NCBI GenBank assembly: GCA_019022495.1
Contig: JAFEKR010000002.1
Span: forward strand, 4,216,001 to 4,280,000
Length of the DNA: 64,000 bases
Direction of reading: 5' to 3'
DNA from: Epichloe hybrida
Lineage: Eukaryota; Ascomycota; Sordariomycetes; Hypocreales; Clavicipitaceae
Shown: piece after piece, positions 11,565 to 22,823 of the stretch
Layout of the letters: each line of letters opens with the position of its first letter
How positions within the stretch are numbered: position 1 is the first letter of the stretch
Position numbers and translations under genes: made by a program
The notes under the pieces: model-generated
The model's database searches: none
What the model saw: the letters and a program-made list of their open reading frames with translations, nothing else
Told to the model about the DNA's origin: nothing

Positions 11565-14025
11565 TAATGAAAAAAAAAAAAAATTCGAGCGTTCACGATT
11601 CGTTTATAAGAGCAAGCATGCGGCCGACGTAAGAGACCAACAGCTCCTTTACGGATGTGGTACGGCCTACAATCAGGTCAGCCTAAGCAAGTGTTGGCCA
11701 GCAGCCCTGCTCTTTGCATCAAACTTTCTCTCGATGAGTAAAAAATGTCTCATGGAGTGCCCAAACTCATGCCGTGTAGCAAATCAGCCTTGTTAAGATT
11801 CCGTGGCTAATTGTGCAAATGCCACGAGGATGAAGACAAAGCATGCGGTGACCGCGGCCACGTCGGCGCGAATTTTGCCATTGCAAAGACCTGGACCTGG
11901 GCTCAAAGACACGACTGAAATCGTCTGAAGATGGGCGCGGCCAAGATGTCAAAGAAAAAACCCCCCAATGAAAATAAAGTGGTTGGAATGATTGGGGCAC
12001 CGGGCCGGCTCCATCGCTCCGTGGAACGAAGTGTCAATTGTAGGGCATATCCAAGTTCATACCGATTCGATGTGACCATTCATGCGATGGCTGCGGGAAT
12101 GATGAGAAATCATGGAATCATACTGCTGAAAACGATTCGAGCATCGTTCCTCTGCTGAATGGACTGGAATGCAGACGGCAGCCTTGCGGAGCAACGCAAA
12201 CGTTTGCGGTCTCTTGTCGGCTCGAACGAGTCCGTCAACCGCCAGATAATAGTGCCGTGAGTGCCACGCGGTGTCTGAGAGCGGGACGCAGCAATGTTTC
12301 AATATCAGCAGAGCTTGATTTGTTCTTCTTCCCTTTTTCTTTTTTTTTTTTTTTTAATAGTAAAATCGTGTCCAAAGACGCGAATGAAGAGGGGGTAGAC
12401 GCACATTCCAGCTCGGCCGCTTTCAAAATGTGGCGTCGGAGCATAATAGTCAGCATTGAGCAACGATGCTAGCATCATCCCAAGACCTCGGTTCCAAATC
12501 AAATCATTGCTGTTGTTATCCCATCCATCTCGAGGGGAGCGATACCGGCAGCATACACTACATCCCGTCGGACCAAGATGCCGCCAACCGCGCGCCCCCG
12601 GAGGGCGTAATACCGGTCACGAGTTGCATACAGAAATATGACCGAGAACCCCATCATGGCGGCTAATCATTGACGATGACTTTTTGAAGAGAGGTCATGC
12701 TTACCAAGTGGCGCTGAAGTCGGCTCACTCAATCAACCGGGTTCCCGTATTACTCCGTAGTCGAACAACAAAACAAATTGATTGCTGCTTCATTCGGCGA
12801 GATCCACTCGGGTGAAAGTTTTTATTCTTATTTTTTTTCTTTAGGCATGAGCCACCCCTGCAACGGCACGAGCAAACCCCCGTGGGCAACCGAAGAAGAG
12901 TTCTGCCAAAACTGCTTCTGCCAAAAGACGCGCAGCAAAGCAAATGCGTGGCTATTCTCGGAACCATGCGGACGTACATAATAGTCCAAGTTGGTGTTGC
13001 CCTTTTTCGTTTCGCCAATCCGTGCCTCCACTTCTTCTGCTCACACCGCCGTCAACTGCGTCGAGACCAGACCAGATTTCAAGTCGCTCGCAGCTCGGTC
13101 AAATAGAGTGGCTGCTAGACGCGCCTCGGGCAGGGAATAGCGCGAACAAGTACGACCGAGAATTGTCCCATTGGGAATTTGAGACCCGTATTTTGCCATG
13201 ATGGACTGAACGACGGCAGCGAAGCAAAAGCAAGGGATGGACCGCGGCTTGGTGGCACGGCATGGGGCGCTCTTGGGGCTGTTTGTGTTTGGTTTGGGCA
13301 AGAGCAGGAGCCCCAACTCGTGTTGTTGTCTTTCGTGTGTCTTTTTTTTTTTAAATTTGTTTTTTTTTTCTTTTGAATCCAGGACGAACCAGGCTGCAAT
13401 TGACGACCTCGAGGCATCGTGAACTCGGGCTGCGTAGTCCAATATGGATCTGTTGAAATGGACGATGATGTTGGCCACGTATTCACATTCACGTACAGCT
13501 GTCAAGACGCCCGTCCCGTCTATTGTACATACATATGCATATGGAGCGCTCCTTTTCGGGCGCTTCTTCCGCCGATCAGATGCATCGAGTCGAGCGGGGT
13601 GACGAATAAGCTACGGTTGGTTAATAAGACGCGTGGGCCGTATCCGTAATTACATGCGGATTAGAGTTTTATTCACATTGCCTTTTTGGTGGGCCGACTG
13701 GACAAGATGAACGAACGAGCAAGGAGGAAATAGCAGTGACCAGGATGGAATTTGTCTCCTCCTCTTTTTCCCATGGGGAAATCTGGGAGAGTCTGGAAGA
13801 CTCGCATGAGGCGAACCCACACACACACACCCCATCCACAAGGGCCCCTTCAGTCAGTCAACAGTCAATCAAACAGTCAATCAACAGAATCAGCCGGCCC
13901 TTCTCGGCGCTTCTCTACCAACCGATGGCGGCCAGAGCCCCTGCACCCATCATCGGCGTTACCTCGCAGCCCGCCCAGGCCAGGCCAGGTCCCCGCGAAT
14001 CTCCACGCCAAGTTCCCCGGACACC

Positions 14026-14064
14026 CGCCTCGATGGTTCACGCCTCGATGGTTCACGCCTCGAC
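14026..14064. repeat. 15-bp tandem repeat, 2.6 copies
   Basis: The unit cgcctcgatggttca occurs twice perfectly and a third time in part. It lies about 550 bp upstream of the glucose transporter ATG. Confidence 0.85.
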
Positions 14065-14287
14065 CGCAGAACTCGAGTTGAGTAGTTGTCGGTCGGGCTG
14101 AAGTCCAGATGACTGTTTAGCTGATCTGGACAAGGCTCCGCTTCCGCGTCCGTCTTGTGTGAGCGCCACTCCGGCATCGCTGCTCATCTCATTTTTTTCG
14201 AGCATTGATTGCACCCCAAACCATATCCGCGGGAACTGCACCGCATGCGCTCGTAGCCTCATACCCGGTAAGCCACTGTAGACGGGG

Positions 14288-14609
14288 GTGGGGGCGGGAT
14301 GCTAAATTGAGACCCTGGGCAGAGAGGCCTGGGCAGAGAGAGAGTTTGATCCAAATCCTCTGCTGGCTCGTGGGATAAAAAGTCGTCCTCACCCCCCTCG
14401 CCAACAGCTTGAATCTTGCTCGCTCTTTGTGCTGTGTTGCCTGTCTATCCATTGTCTTCCGGGCGCCGCACTAAAAAAGCATCAATCTTGTCTCGAATTA
14501 TCCAAGACATTGTACCCTCTTTTCTCCTCAAATCCCCCCCCCCTTCCCCCCTCCTCCCAAACAAACTTGTCAAGACAAGAGCAACCTTTCGGGAAGATCA
14601 ACAGCAACA
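14288..14609 (+). promoter_or_regulatory. Putative promoter and leader of the glucose transporter
   Basis: Upstream of the ATG at 14610 are a GTGGGG hexamer at 14288-14293, which fits the CreA/Cre1 carbon-repressor consensus SYGGRG, a TATA-like gataaaa at about 14374-14380, and a long C/T-rich tract at 14527-14560 typical of well-expressed fungal genes. A single CreA-like hexamer is weak evidence for glucose repression. Confidence 0.3.
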
Positions 14610-16363
14610 ATGGGCACCCGTCTCGATAAATCAGGCGAGGGCCGAAAGACCTCCGTCACCCTCCACACTGCCCCTGATGTCGAGCACATTGAGGCTCCCG
14701 TCACATGGAAGGCCTATCTTCTTTGCGCTTTTGCATCTTTCGGTGGCATCTTCTTCGGTTATGACTCCGGTTATATTAATGGTGTCCTGGGCTCCAGGAT
14801 CTTCATTGATGCTGTCGAATCTTACGGTGCTAAGGAGGTTTCCGAATCCAACACTTCCCTCATTGTCTCTATCTTGTCCTGCGGAACATTTTCGGTGCTC
14901 TGATTGCTGGTGATCTTGCCGACTTTATTGGGCGAAAATGGACTGTCATCATCGGCTGCGTCATCTACGCCCTTGGTTGTGTTATCCAGATGATTACTAG
15001 TCCTGACCACGCTCTTGGCCCCATCGTCGCCGGCCGCATTATTGCTGGTTTAGGTGTTGGTTTCGAGTCCGCCATCGTCATTCTGTACATGTCTGAAATT
15101 GTAAGTGACTGGAGTCGTCAACCAGCCTCAAATTCTCTCCACAAAGAGAAGGCCACCCGGACAGTTTTTTGACTGACTTTTTTTTTCCCCATTGCAGTGC
15201 CCTCGCAAGGTCCGTGGCGCCTTGGTCGCCGGTTACCAATTCTGCATCACCATTGGTATCATGTTGGCCTCCATTGTTGTCTACGCTACCAAGGACAGGA
15301 ATGACACTGGTGCCTATCGCATCCCCATCGCCATTCAGTTCCCCTGGGCCCTGATCCTTGGAATCGGCTTGCTCTTCCTGCCCGACTCCCCTCGCTACTT
15401 CGTCAAGACGGGTCAGATCCAGAAGGCCATCGATGCCCTCTCTCGTGTCCGCGGCCAGCCTCCCAACTCCGACTATGTCCAGACCGAGATTGCCGAGATT
15501 GTCGCCAACGAGGAATACGAGCGCGCCCTCATCCCCTCCACCACCTGGTACGGTAGCTGGGCCAACTGCTTCAAGGGCAGCCTCTGGAGTGCCAAGTCCA
15601 ACCTGCGTCGAACCATCTTGGGTACTTCCCTGCAGATGATGCAGCAGTGGACTGGTGTCAACTTCATCTTCTACTACTCGACCCCCTTCCTCAAGTCGAC
15701 TGGCGCCATCGAAAACACCTTCTTGATCTCTCTGGTCTTCACCCTCGTCAATGTCCTTTCCACCCCCCTCTCTTTCTGGACTGTCGAGCGATTTGGTCGC
15801 CGTACTATCCTGATTGTCGGTGCCGCTGGTATGTCTGCCAGTTCCTGGTTGCCATCATAGGTGTCACTGTTGGTTTCAACCACTCCCATCCCGACCCTTC
15901 CGACCCCGACAACAGCCTGGCCGACAACGTTTCCGCTGTCAATGCTCAGATTGCCTTCATCGCTATTTTCATCTTCTGGTTCGCTTCTACCTGGGGCCCT
16001 GGCGCCTGGATTGTCATTGGCGAGATCTTCCCTCTTCCCATTCGATCCCGCGGTGTTGGTCTGTCCACTGCCTCCAACTGGCTTTGGAACACCATTATTG
16101 CCGTCATCACCCCTTACATGGTCGGTGAGAAGCGTGGCAACATGAAGTCATCCGTCTTCTTTGTTTGGGGCGCTCTGTGCACATGTGCCTTTGTCTATAC
16201 CTACTTCCTGGTTCCAGAGACAAAGGGCTTGTCTCTCGAGCAAGTCGACAAGATGATGGAGGAGACCACCCCCCGCAACTCAGCCAAGTGGAAGCCACAC
16301 ACCACCTTTGCCCGGACAGTGGGTGCTGGTCAATATATCGAGAAGCCCATCGCCACCGCGTGA
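14610..16363 (+). CDS. Hexose (glucose) transporter, two 1-base frameshifts
   Basis: Major-facilitator sugar transporter of the plasma membrane, about 552 residues in homologous layout. Seen in order: the first helix with GGIFFGYDSGYINGV, DFIGRKW of the loop between helices 2 and 3, the GAL/HXT-like GLGVGFESAIVILYMSEI, SPRYF, ERFGRRT, the GPGAWIVIGEIFPL segment and PETKGLSLEQVD at the end of the last helix. One 97-bp intron (15101-15197). The reading frame breaks twice, each time as if one base were missing: at about 14888-14893, inside a TTTT run (GTF then FGALIAGDLADF), and at about 15831-15834, after GAAGM. Everything between the breaks stays conserved, so either the gene was inactivated very recently or the assembly has two single-base errors. 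Start is the ATG after a C/T-rich leader. Confidence 0.85.
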
Positions 16364-17086
16364 GGCGCTTCGCGATACCTTTTGATTGCTGAATTTAATC
16401 TTACGAGGAGTTGGTGGTGAAGGTGGACGAACATACCCCTGAATTTGAGCGTGGAGAGATTCCAACCGAGGATATTACTCCTTTTCAAGTTGTAGATACG
16501 ACTCCGTACATACTTTATACATATGCATACATGCGACTGATAAAACGCAATTGCACTTATTAATGATGGCGCCGGGGCAACTGGGTCCATGGAGGTGACT
16601 GATGCGCTGACGTCATGTTGAAATGTCTCGAGAGCGAAGAGTTTGAAGACGTCTTCACTCAGGGTCGCGCGATGTGCTTAGTCACCATGCCTGATTCGGT
16701 CTTGCCTGCAGATTTCCACAGATTTCCACAGATTAGACTACGAAACAAGATCGAGAACGGAAGACATGTCCGACAAATCGGGATCCACGTCAACCAACTA
16801 GTCTGCCCCCAAAAAGACCCCGTCATGCATTGCGCATTGCGACATGCTCTCTTGTCTAGCCCCCCGGCCCGGTGCTCTGAGCTCCAACAATTCTCTCATC
16901 TTGGTCTTCATCGAACAAATATCTCTCTCTTGCAAGAATTGGGGGGTTTTTTTTTTTTTTTTAAATTCGGCTCTCATCTTGCGAGTCGACCAGGTTCTCC
17001 CTCCGGACATTGCGTCCTCTCACCCAATCTTTCTCATGTCCTGCAAGCATGAAATTGTGTCATCAGCTTTGAGTACCCCGTCGACC
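16364..17086. other. Intergenic between transporter and reductase
   Basis: Contains the transporter 3' flank and the reductase 5' flank, with a T17 tract at about 16947-16963. An in-frame ATG at about 17036 could extend the reductase N-terminus by 17 residues. No separate gene seen. Confidence 0.5.
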
Positions 17087-18292
17087 ATGGCAGCTCCCAG
17101 CAAGCCGCTTTCCCAAGTCTTGCCTCCCCTTATCTTGGGGACGGCCACCTTCAACTATCAATTCAATTCGGATCCTTCACAAATGCCATATACCGACATT
17201 ATTCGCAGAGCGCTGGAACATGACATCGTGGCATTCGACACCTCGCCATACTACGGGCCATCCGAAGTCTTGCTCGGGGATGCACTTGGCACGCTGACAC
17301 CGCCCCCGAACCGAGACGGCTATTTTCTCATCACTAAAGCTGGACGGATCGGGAAAAACGAATTCGATTACTCTCCGGCGTGGATACGATACAGTGTATG
17401 CCGAAGTCTCGAGCGACTGAGCACGCAATACCTCGATCTCGTGTACGCTCATGATGTCGAGTTTGTCTCTCCGGCTGACGTTCTCGAGGCCGTCAAGGAG
17501 CTGCGGCGCATGCGAGACCAGGGTCTCGTTCGCTATGTCGGCATCAGCGGTTACCCCATCGAGGTGTTGGTTTCGTTGGCGGAAATGATCCTGGAGCAGA
17601 CCGGGGAGCCTCTCGATGCCGTCATGTCATATGCCCATTTCTGCATCCAGAACAGCCAGCTGGGCCGAAGAGATGTTCTCCAGCGACTGAGAAAGGCAGG
17701 CGTCGAATGTGTTCCCAATGCCAGCATGCTGGGAATGGGCCTGATAACGACGAGGGGGGCAGACAATGGTCCCGTGTCCTCGTGGCATCCTGCGCCACCT
17801 CGATTGCGAGAAGCGTGCCATGGCTTGGCCGAGATCGCGAGAAGATCGGGAGAGCGTCTTGAAGAAGTCGCTATCCGATGGGCCCTGGAGAACTGGGGTC
17901 GCATAGGCGCACCCTTTGGCTCTGTTGCGTATCCGCGATCTCTTCTTGCAAGCGCCAGGAAGGACGAAGCCGGCTCACCGGCACGAGTAGGGGTGAGCGT
18001 CATGGGGGTGTCCAACGTTGATGAACTCGACGAAACATGGGCGTTGTGGAAGAGCGTTGTCGAGCTGACCAGCCATACCGATGCTGACGCGGCAAGGAGA
18101 AGAGACAGGATTGAGCGCATCGTCAGAGAGAAAATGTGGCCACAGCTCGGCCGCTGGAAAGACTATGCATGGGAAAGTGGCGGCGAGACCTTTGTGAACA
18201 TGAGACAAATCAAAGGTCTAGTTCCGATGGACGCAGTTGCACAGCGATATGGACTGATATCCAAAAAGTTCTTTGATAATGCCAAGATTTAA
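17087..18292 (+). CDS. Aldo-keto reductase, D-arabinose 1-dehydrogenase-like
   Basis: Single-exon gene of 401 residues. Aldo-keto reductase barrel: FDTSPYYGPSE carries the catalytic Asp and Tyr, LITKAGRIG the Lys, VYAHDVEF the His, and GISGYPIEVL follows as in the Ara2 branch. Ara2-type enzymes oxidise D-arabinose with NAD+ to D-arabinono-1,4-lactone, the precursor of D-erythroascorbate, in the cytosol; assignment to this branch is by motif spacing and the long C-terminal part, not by alignment. Start at 17087 was chosen because the ATG has a good context (gaccATGg) and leads straight into the domain; translation in the same frame also continues upstream through a poly-T tract that is unlikely to be coding. 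Confidence 0.85.
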   Translation: MAAPSKPLSQVLPPLILGTATFNYQFNSDPSQMPYTDIIRRALEHDIVAFDTSPYYGPSEVLLGDALGTLTPPPNRDGYFLITKAGRIGKNEFDYSPAWIRYSVCRSLERLSTQYLDLVYAHDVEFVSPADVLEAVKELRRMRDQGLVRYVGISGYPIEVLVSLAEMILEQTGEPLDAVMSYAHFCIQNSQLGRRDVLQRLRKAGVECVPNASMLGMGLITTRGADNGPVSSWHPAPPRLREACHGLAEIARRSGERLEEVAIRWALENWGRIGAPFGSVAYPRSLLASARKDEAGSPARVGVSVMGVSNVDELDETWALWKSVVELTSHTDADAARRRDRIERIVREKMWPQLGRWKDYAWESGGETFVNMRQIKGLVPMDAVAQRYGLISKKFFDNAKI

Positions 18293-18885
18293 TAAGACTT
18301 GCATGGCGGTTAGCATATAGAGAGCATTGATAATTTCCCTTTCGTTTGCTTAGAAATAGACGCGAGCGATAAACCGAGCAGCGAGTCCGCAAACATGATG
18401 CAACATTGAGAATGAATCATGCCACGGGCCGCTTATGAGAAACACAGCGTTCACACCTCACCCACAGCACATTGCCAAGCAAAAGGCCAAACAAGACGAT
18501 GATGAGTATACAAGGGAGAAATATGAAGTCTTTCACCATCATCGTCTACTCGCACGTCCACAGGACTGCGGGTATAATCTCTCTTATATTCAGCATGACG
18601 CGCCGCAAGTCAACTGCCCGCCCCTCCGATACGGAGGAACAACTGACGCAGGACAGGAAAGTTTCATGATGGAAGTTTTTGCAGCCAAATACCTTCTTGA
18701 CTTGACATGTGACTTTACCTGAAGTCGCACGCCCCCAAAGTGTCACGAGGCTCCACCACAAGACCCCCCCTCCCCCGCCCTTCCTCCCTCTTCCATCCAT
18801 CCATCGCGTTCGTTTCGTTGCCCCAAACCAAAACCAACATCGCCAGATCGAAAGCAGCTCCCCAGCAAGCCGCGACGAAACCCCC
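18293..18885. other. Intergenic, Arp6 promoter side
   Basis: No gene recognised. The last 150 bases are C-rich and directly precede the Arp6 ATG; an open frame runs in from 18709 but has no conserved content before the ATG at 18886. Confidence 0.5.
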
Positions 18886-20361
18886 ATGGCAGGCGGACGA
18901 AAAGCCAATCCCGCACCGCCCCCCCGGCCGACCAGCACCCTCGTCGTCGACAATGGCGCCCACACCCTCAAGGCCGGCGTCGTGGCCGACGGCCAGACGG
19001 GCGGCGCGGCACCGCGCGTCGTCCCAAACTGCATCGCGCGCGACCGCTCGAGAAAGATATACGTGGCCTCGGAGCTCTCCCGGTGCCGCGACCACGGAGA
19101 GATGCAGCTGCGCCGGCCGGTGGAGCGGGGCTTCATCGTGAACTGGGAGGCGCAGAAGGAGATCTGGGACCAGGAGCTGCTGGACAATCTTCTGGCGCCG
19201 CCGGGATGCGACCCTGCCGAGACGCGGCTGATCCTCGCGGAGCCGCCGAATGGGTTGCCCGTGTTGCAGACTAATTGCGACCAGGTCGTGTTTGAGGAGT
19301 ACGGCTTCTCCAGCTACTATCGCGGCATCGGTACGCTCCCAGTTGTTGTCCCGGAACCTCCCCCCTCCCCCCCCCAAAAAAAAAAGCCAAGGTTGCCTCC
19401 TCTAATTATAACTAACACTCCCCGCGTGAGCCCCCCCCCCCTTCGAATTCCAGGTCCAAGTTTCAATGCCTACTGCGACACGCAAAGTCTTTTCCGGACC
19501 CCCAAAGATGTTCCGACGGTGGCTAATGCCCCGGCCGAGATCGTCATGGTCATCGACTCCGGCTACTCGTGCACGACCGTCACGCCACTGCTTCGCGGAC
19601 AACCTCTGCACTCAGCAGTCCGCCGCCTCGACGTAGGGGGCAAGCTTCTGACAAACTACCTCGCGCGGCTCCTCTCCCTCCGCCACTTCGACATGCGCAG
19701 CGAGACGTTCATCGTCAACGAGATGAAAGAGAAGGCCTGCTACGTCACGCCAGACTTCAAGTCCGACCTCGAAAAGACCTGGAAGGGAACCAGGGGCGAG
19801 AAACGCGAAGCATACCTCACGGGCGCGGGCATCGTCAAGGACTACATCCTGCCTGACTTCCATACGCGAACGCAAGGAACCCTGCTCGACTACGACCACA
19901 GCAGGCATGCCAAGGCGAGGAAGCTCGCTGCGGCGGGCCAAGTCGACGAGGATGCCTTGCCCTTGCGCAACGAGCGCTTCGCCGTTCCAGAGCTCATCTT
20001 CAACCCCTCAGATATGGGCATGCGCCAGCCCGGCCTGCCAGACTTGATTCAGCAGTCGCTGCAGGGACTACCCATTGGTCTTTGGCCCGGCTTACTGGCC
20101 AACATCGTCGTTGTGGGCGGTAATACCCTGTTCGAAGGCTTCATCCAGCGCCTGCAGAGGGAGGTTGTGCAGCGCTTTCCCGACGACTGCGTGGTGCGCG
20201 TAGCGAGACCAGCCGATCCCATCACGAGCACTTGGTACGGGGCTGCTAATCTTGCCAACCACCTGGACATTGAGAAGTTGGCCGTCACGAAGAAAGAGTA
20301 TGAGGAGCTGGGCTCAGTTTTGGTGGCGAAAAAGTTCGCCGCGGGGCTGAATCTCACTTGA
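18886..20361 (+). CDS. arp6: Actin-related protein 6 (Arp6)
   Basis: Nuclear actin-like subunit of the SWR1 remodelling complex that installs histone H2A.Z. Two exons, 18886-19330 and 19454-20361 (1,353 nt, 450 residues). Seen: LVVDNGAHTLKAGV near residue 19 (phosphate-1 loop), VERGFIVNWEAQKEIWD, the Arp6-typical VFEEYGFSSYYR before the splice site, MVIDSGYSCTTVTP (second phosphate loop), VGGKLLTNYL, and NIVVVGGNTLFEGFIQRL near the C-terminus. The 123-bp intron is a multiple of three and has no stop codon, so a retained intron would add 41 mostly proline-rich residues. The family assignment rests on these motifs and length, and other Arps fit less well. Confidence 0.9.
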   Translation: MAGGRKANPAPPPRPTSTLVVDNGAHTLKAGVVADGQTGGAAPRVVPNCIARDRSRKIYVASELSRCRDHGEMQLRRPVERGFIVNWEAQKEIWDQELLDNLLAPPGCDPAETRLILAEPPNGLPVLQTNCDQVVFEEYGFSSYYRGIGTLPVVVPEPPPSPPQKKKPRLPPLIITNTPRVSPPPLRIPGPSFNAYCDTQSLFRTPKDVPTVANAPAEIVMVIDSGYSCTTVTPLLRGQPLHSAVRRLDVGGKLLTNYLARLLSLRHFDMRSETFIVNEMKEKACYVTPDFKSDLEKTWKGTRGEKREAYLTGAGIVKDYILPDFHTRTQGTLLDYDHSRHAKARKLAAAGQVDEDALPLRNERFAVPELIFNPSDMGMRQPGLPDLIQQSLQGLPIGLWPGLLANIVVVGGNTLFEGFIQRLQREVVQRFPDDCVVRVARPADPITSTWYGAANLANHLDIEKLAVTKKEYEELGSVLVAKKFAAGLNLT

Positions 20362-21036
20362 AACTTGGAGCAAGATGGAATCGCACAGGACAGAAACTTG
20401 TTCTGAGAATTGGGCCATTTTGCACTCAGCCCTCGGTGAGCATATCAAACCTTGGGCTGTTGTGTGCATGAGAGAATCAGATCAGATCCATGAATTCTGC
20501 ATCCACCAGAAAACTGCGTCCACGCCAAACGCCAACAGCTATGCGCACCACCTTGTGTAGCTATCGGTTGGGAAAGTGCGCCGCCCCAGACGAACGTATG
20601 GTAACAACAGCACATCACAGCGGCCCTCTTTTTCTTTTGCGGTCCAACGGTACGCGGCTCAAATTATATCTTCTATTTCGCACTTCGCTCCAGAGTGGTG
20701 TGTATGTCGCTATTTGATGAAGAGGAGTTTATGTCTCAAGAGAAAAGAAAAACATTTTCATCATATCAGTCATCATAATGTCTGCTTGGTACGTCGAGAT
20801 TTCTCCAGGCCAAGCCCAAGGGAGGCAAACAAATTGTCCGAGCCCTGTTGGTTGGTTCCCAGCTCAATTGTGTCTCAAATTAGTGGCCGGGTCACCGTGT
20901 CTCTCATCCTCCTTCGATTCAAATCAGCAGGTATGCCGCTTGCATTTAGGTTCACGCGAGTGGATTTCGAGTCTCTGTAGTGGGATTAGAGATTAAATAA
21001 ACACATGCTCGTGTAAAAGGAAAACGTTGATAAGAC
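20362..21036. other. Intergenic between convergent genes
   Basis: Shared 3' flank of Arp6 and the F-box gene. No coding frame or RNA gene recognised. Confidence 0.5.
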
Positions 21037-22823
21037 TTACTGTCGGCCCAAACCCCTACCGCGGGAAACACACCAATCACACTATCGAGATTTCAGTAGA
21101 TATTCATCGAGATGGCAAGACCAAAGCTTACAAATTCGGAAGATGAGCCCTCATTGTGGACAATGCAATATCCTGCGCAGCACTTTTTACACACTCGTTG
21201 CGTCTTGCTGATACATGTATCGCACTGGCAGACGTTAGCCTACTACACATGCTCGATTTGTGGACGGCTACGTACGTTGTTGCCGCATTCCCAGCAGCTT
21301 TTGGAAACCCGATTCTGTATGAATTCGTTAGCATAGATTCGTAGCACACTTATTGCAAGTTGACAACGTAACATCATCGCTATACTGTCAGAGAGGACAC
21401 AGATATGGCGTAGAAATCTGCACAACACGCTGGCTGGGTTTAAACACGAAGCTATCGCCCTCTTGCCTCATGACAGATTGTCCGAGTTGCGGCCTGACGC
21501 AAGAACTCGGGCAGCCGAACATTGGAAACAGGTGTTTCGCCGTACCTTGATCTTTGGTGTGCTTTCCTGCAAGTCAAGCATCTGTGCAAAATTTGCCACG
21601 CCATCTTCCTCGTCTACGACAATGAAATCGTTCACCCCAGGAACCTGTGATTGACCTGGTAGCTGGTAGCATGACTCGCACCACCACTTGTTGCAGCAGG
21701 CGCAGTATCGTTCGCGAAGACAATCGCCACATCGTGGAGCAAACGATTGACCAGGCTGCGATGGACATGTTGCTGCACGGACGGAGGATGTCATGATTGG
21801 AACAGGACTGAGCAGTGGAAGGCAGGGTGGCGAGCATGACTCCGGCATTATCAGACCCTCTGGCGCTTCTCCACAGCCATCACACCCAGCGACAGCATGG
21901 GTGGCTATAGCGGGTGCATTGTCTCCCATTACGAGTGGTTGACCGAATACGGGTGAGTTTCTGTGTCGGGGACTTTGGCAGAGTACAGCGTCGAAGGCGA
22001 TGACCCCTTGACATGCTAGCATGCAGTTGATCCAGTCCAGCGAGATTGGGCGTGTAACAAGACGGCCCTTTTTATGCCACCAGTTATCGCCCTCTTGTTC
22101 CAATGAAGAAGACAGTGCTAGCTGGCTTCTGCGGTTCCAGCCCGTGTTTATCGAGCTACTCCTCTTCTCCGAGTCGGCCTCTTTTGGTCCAAAAACGTAG
22201 AGGGCTTTGAGCCTTGGTGAGTTCTCAGGCCGACTCGGTCGACAGGCGTATTGCAAGGCACCGCGGAGTTTGGCCTGGTTCAGGTTCTTGACATCGCGAA
22301 TAGACAAAATACGGACGCTGTAGGAAGGATCATTGATGATCTCATGGCACAAATCAGAGGTCACGGATAGACCATCAAGAATCAAGGTTTGGACATCTTG
22401 AAGGAGGTTTTGCCGGCGGATGGCACGGAAAATGCCTCTCAACGGCCCGGAGTAAACGCTGTCTTGAATCAGCGATGCATACTTTTTTTTTTTTTTTAAA
22501 TCGTCATCAATGTATACTCACTCATCTTCAGTCAGGGTCTCATCTAGCTGAACGTTGCGCCAGACTTCTCCGTCATTATCGATTGGATCGACGTCGAATT
22601 TGGCCTTTTTAACTTGTGTAAGATCGAGGTGACGAAATACACCAGGTGTAGAGTTAATGAGAGATCGAAGACCCTTGCTTGTTGAAGAAAGTTGGAGGAG
22701 ACTGTAAACGGGTAGGTAGGGTGCGATGTTGCGGAGAATCAGAGAATTATGGAGGACATCGAACAGAGATAGTACTATCTCGAGCTCTTCACGCGTTTGA
22801 CCGTTGATGGTAGCTTGGCCCAT
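21037..22823 (-). CDS. F-box protein with cysteine-rich C-terminus
   Basis: Probable substrate adaptor of an SCF ubiquitin ligase. Exon 1 (22823-22522) encodes an F-box-like helix-rich segment (LRNIAPYLPVYSLLQLSSTSK). A 63-bp intron holding an A15 tract follows, then a long exon from 22458 with leucine-rich-like text (VQTLILDGLSVTSDL, ILSIRDVKNLNQAKL) and two cysteine clusters (CDGCGEAPEG; CGDCLRERYCACCNKWWCESC). Near the end, small exons encode CWECGNN, then CDTCISKTQRVCKKCCAGYC and HNEGSS, then CDWCVSRGRG before the stop at 21037; the introns 21082-21131 and 21225-21275 are clear. The splicing between about 21555 and 21311 could not be resolved. Start: an open frame extends further up but only with GTG, so the ATG at 22823 is used. 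Confidence 0.7.

Larger units (their letters stand above)
11565..14609. other. Intergenic, promoter side of the glucose transporter
   Basis: About 3 kb without a supportable gene on either strand. It contains homopolymer tracts (A14 at 11570-11583, T runs near 12340-12355 and 13341-13370), a CA run near 13819, a Cys/Trp-poor set of short random frames, and a 15-bp repeat at 14026-14064. Confidence 0.45.

Noticed and set aside
15832..15844. GTATGT...CCAG as a 13-base intron at the second transporter frameshift
   Set aside because: Far too short to be spliced, and removing it does not restore the conserved frame.
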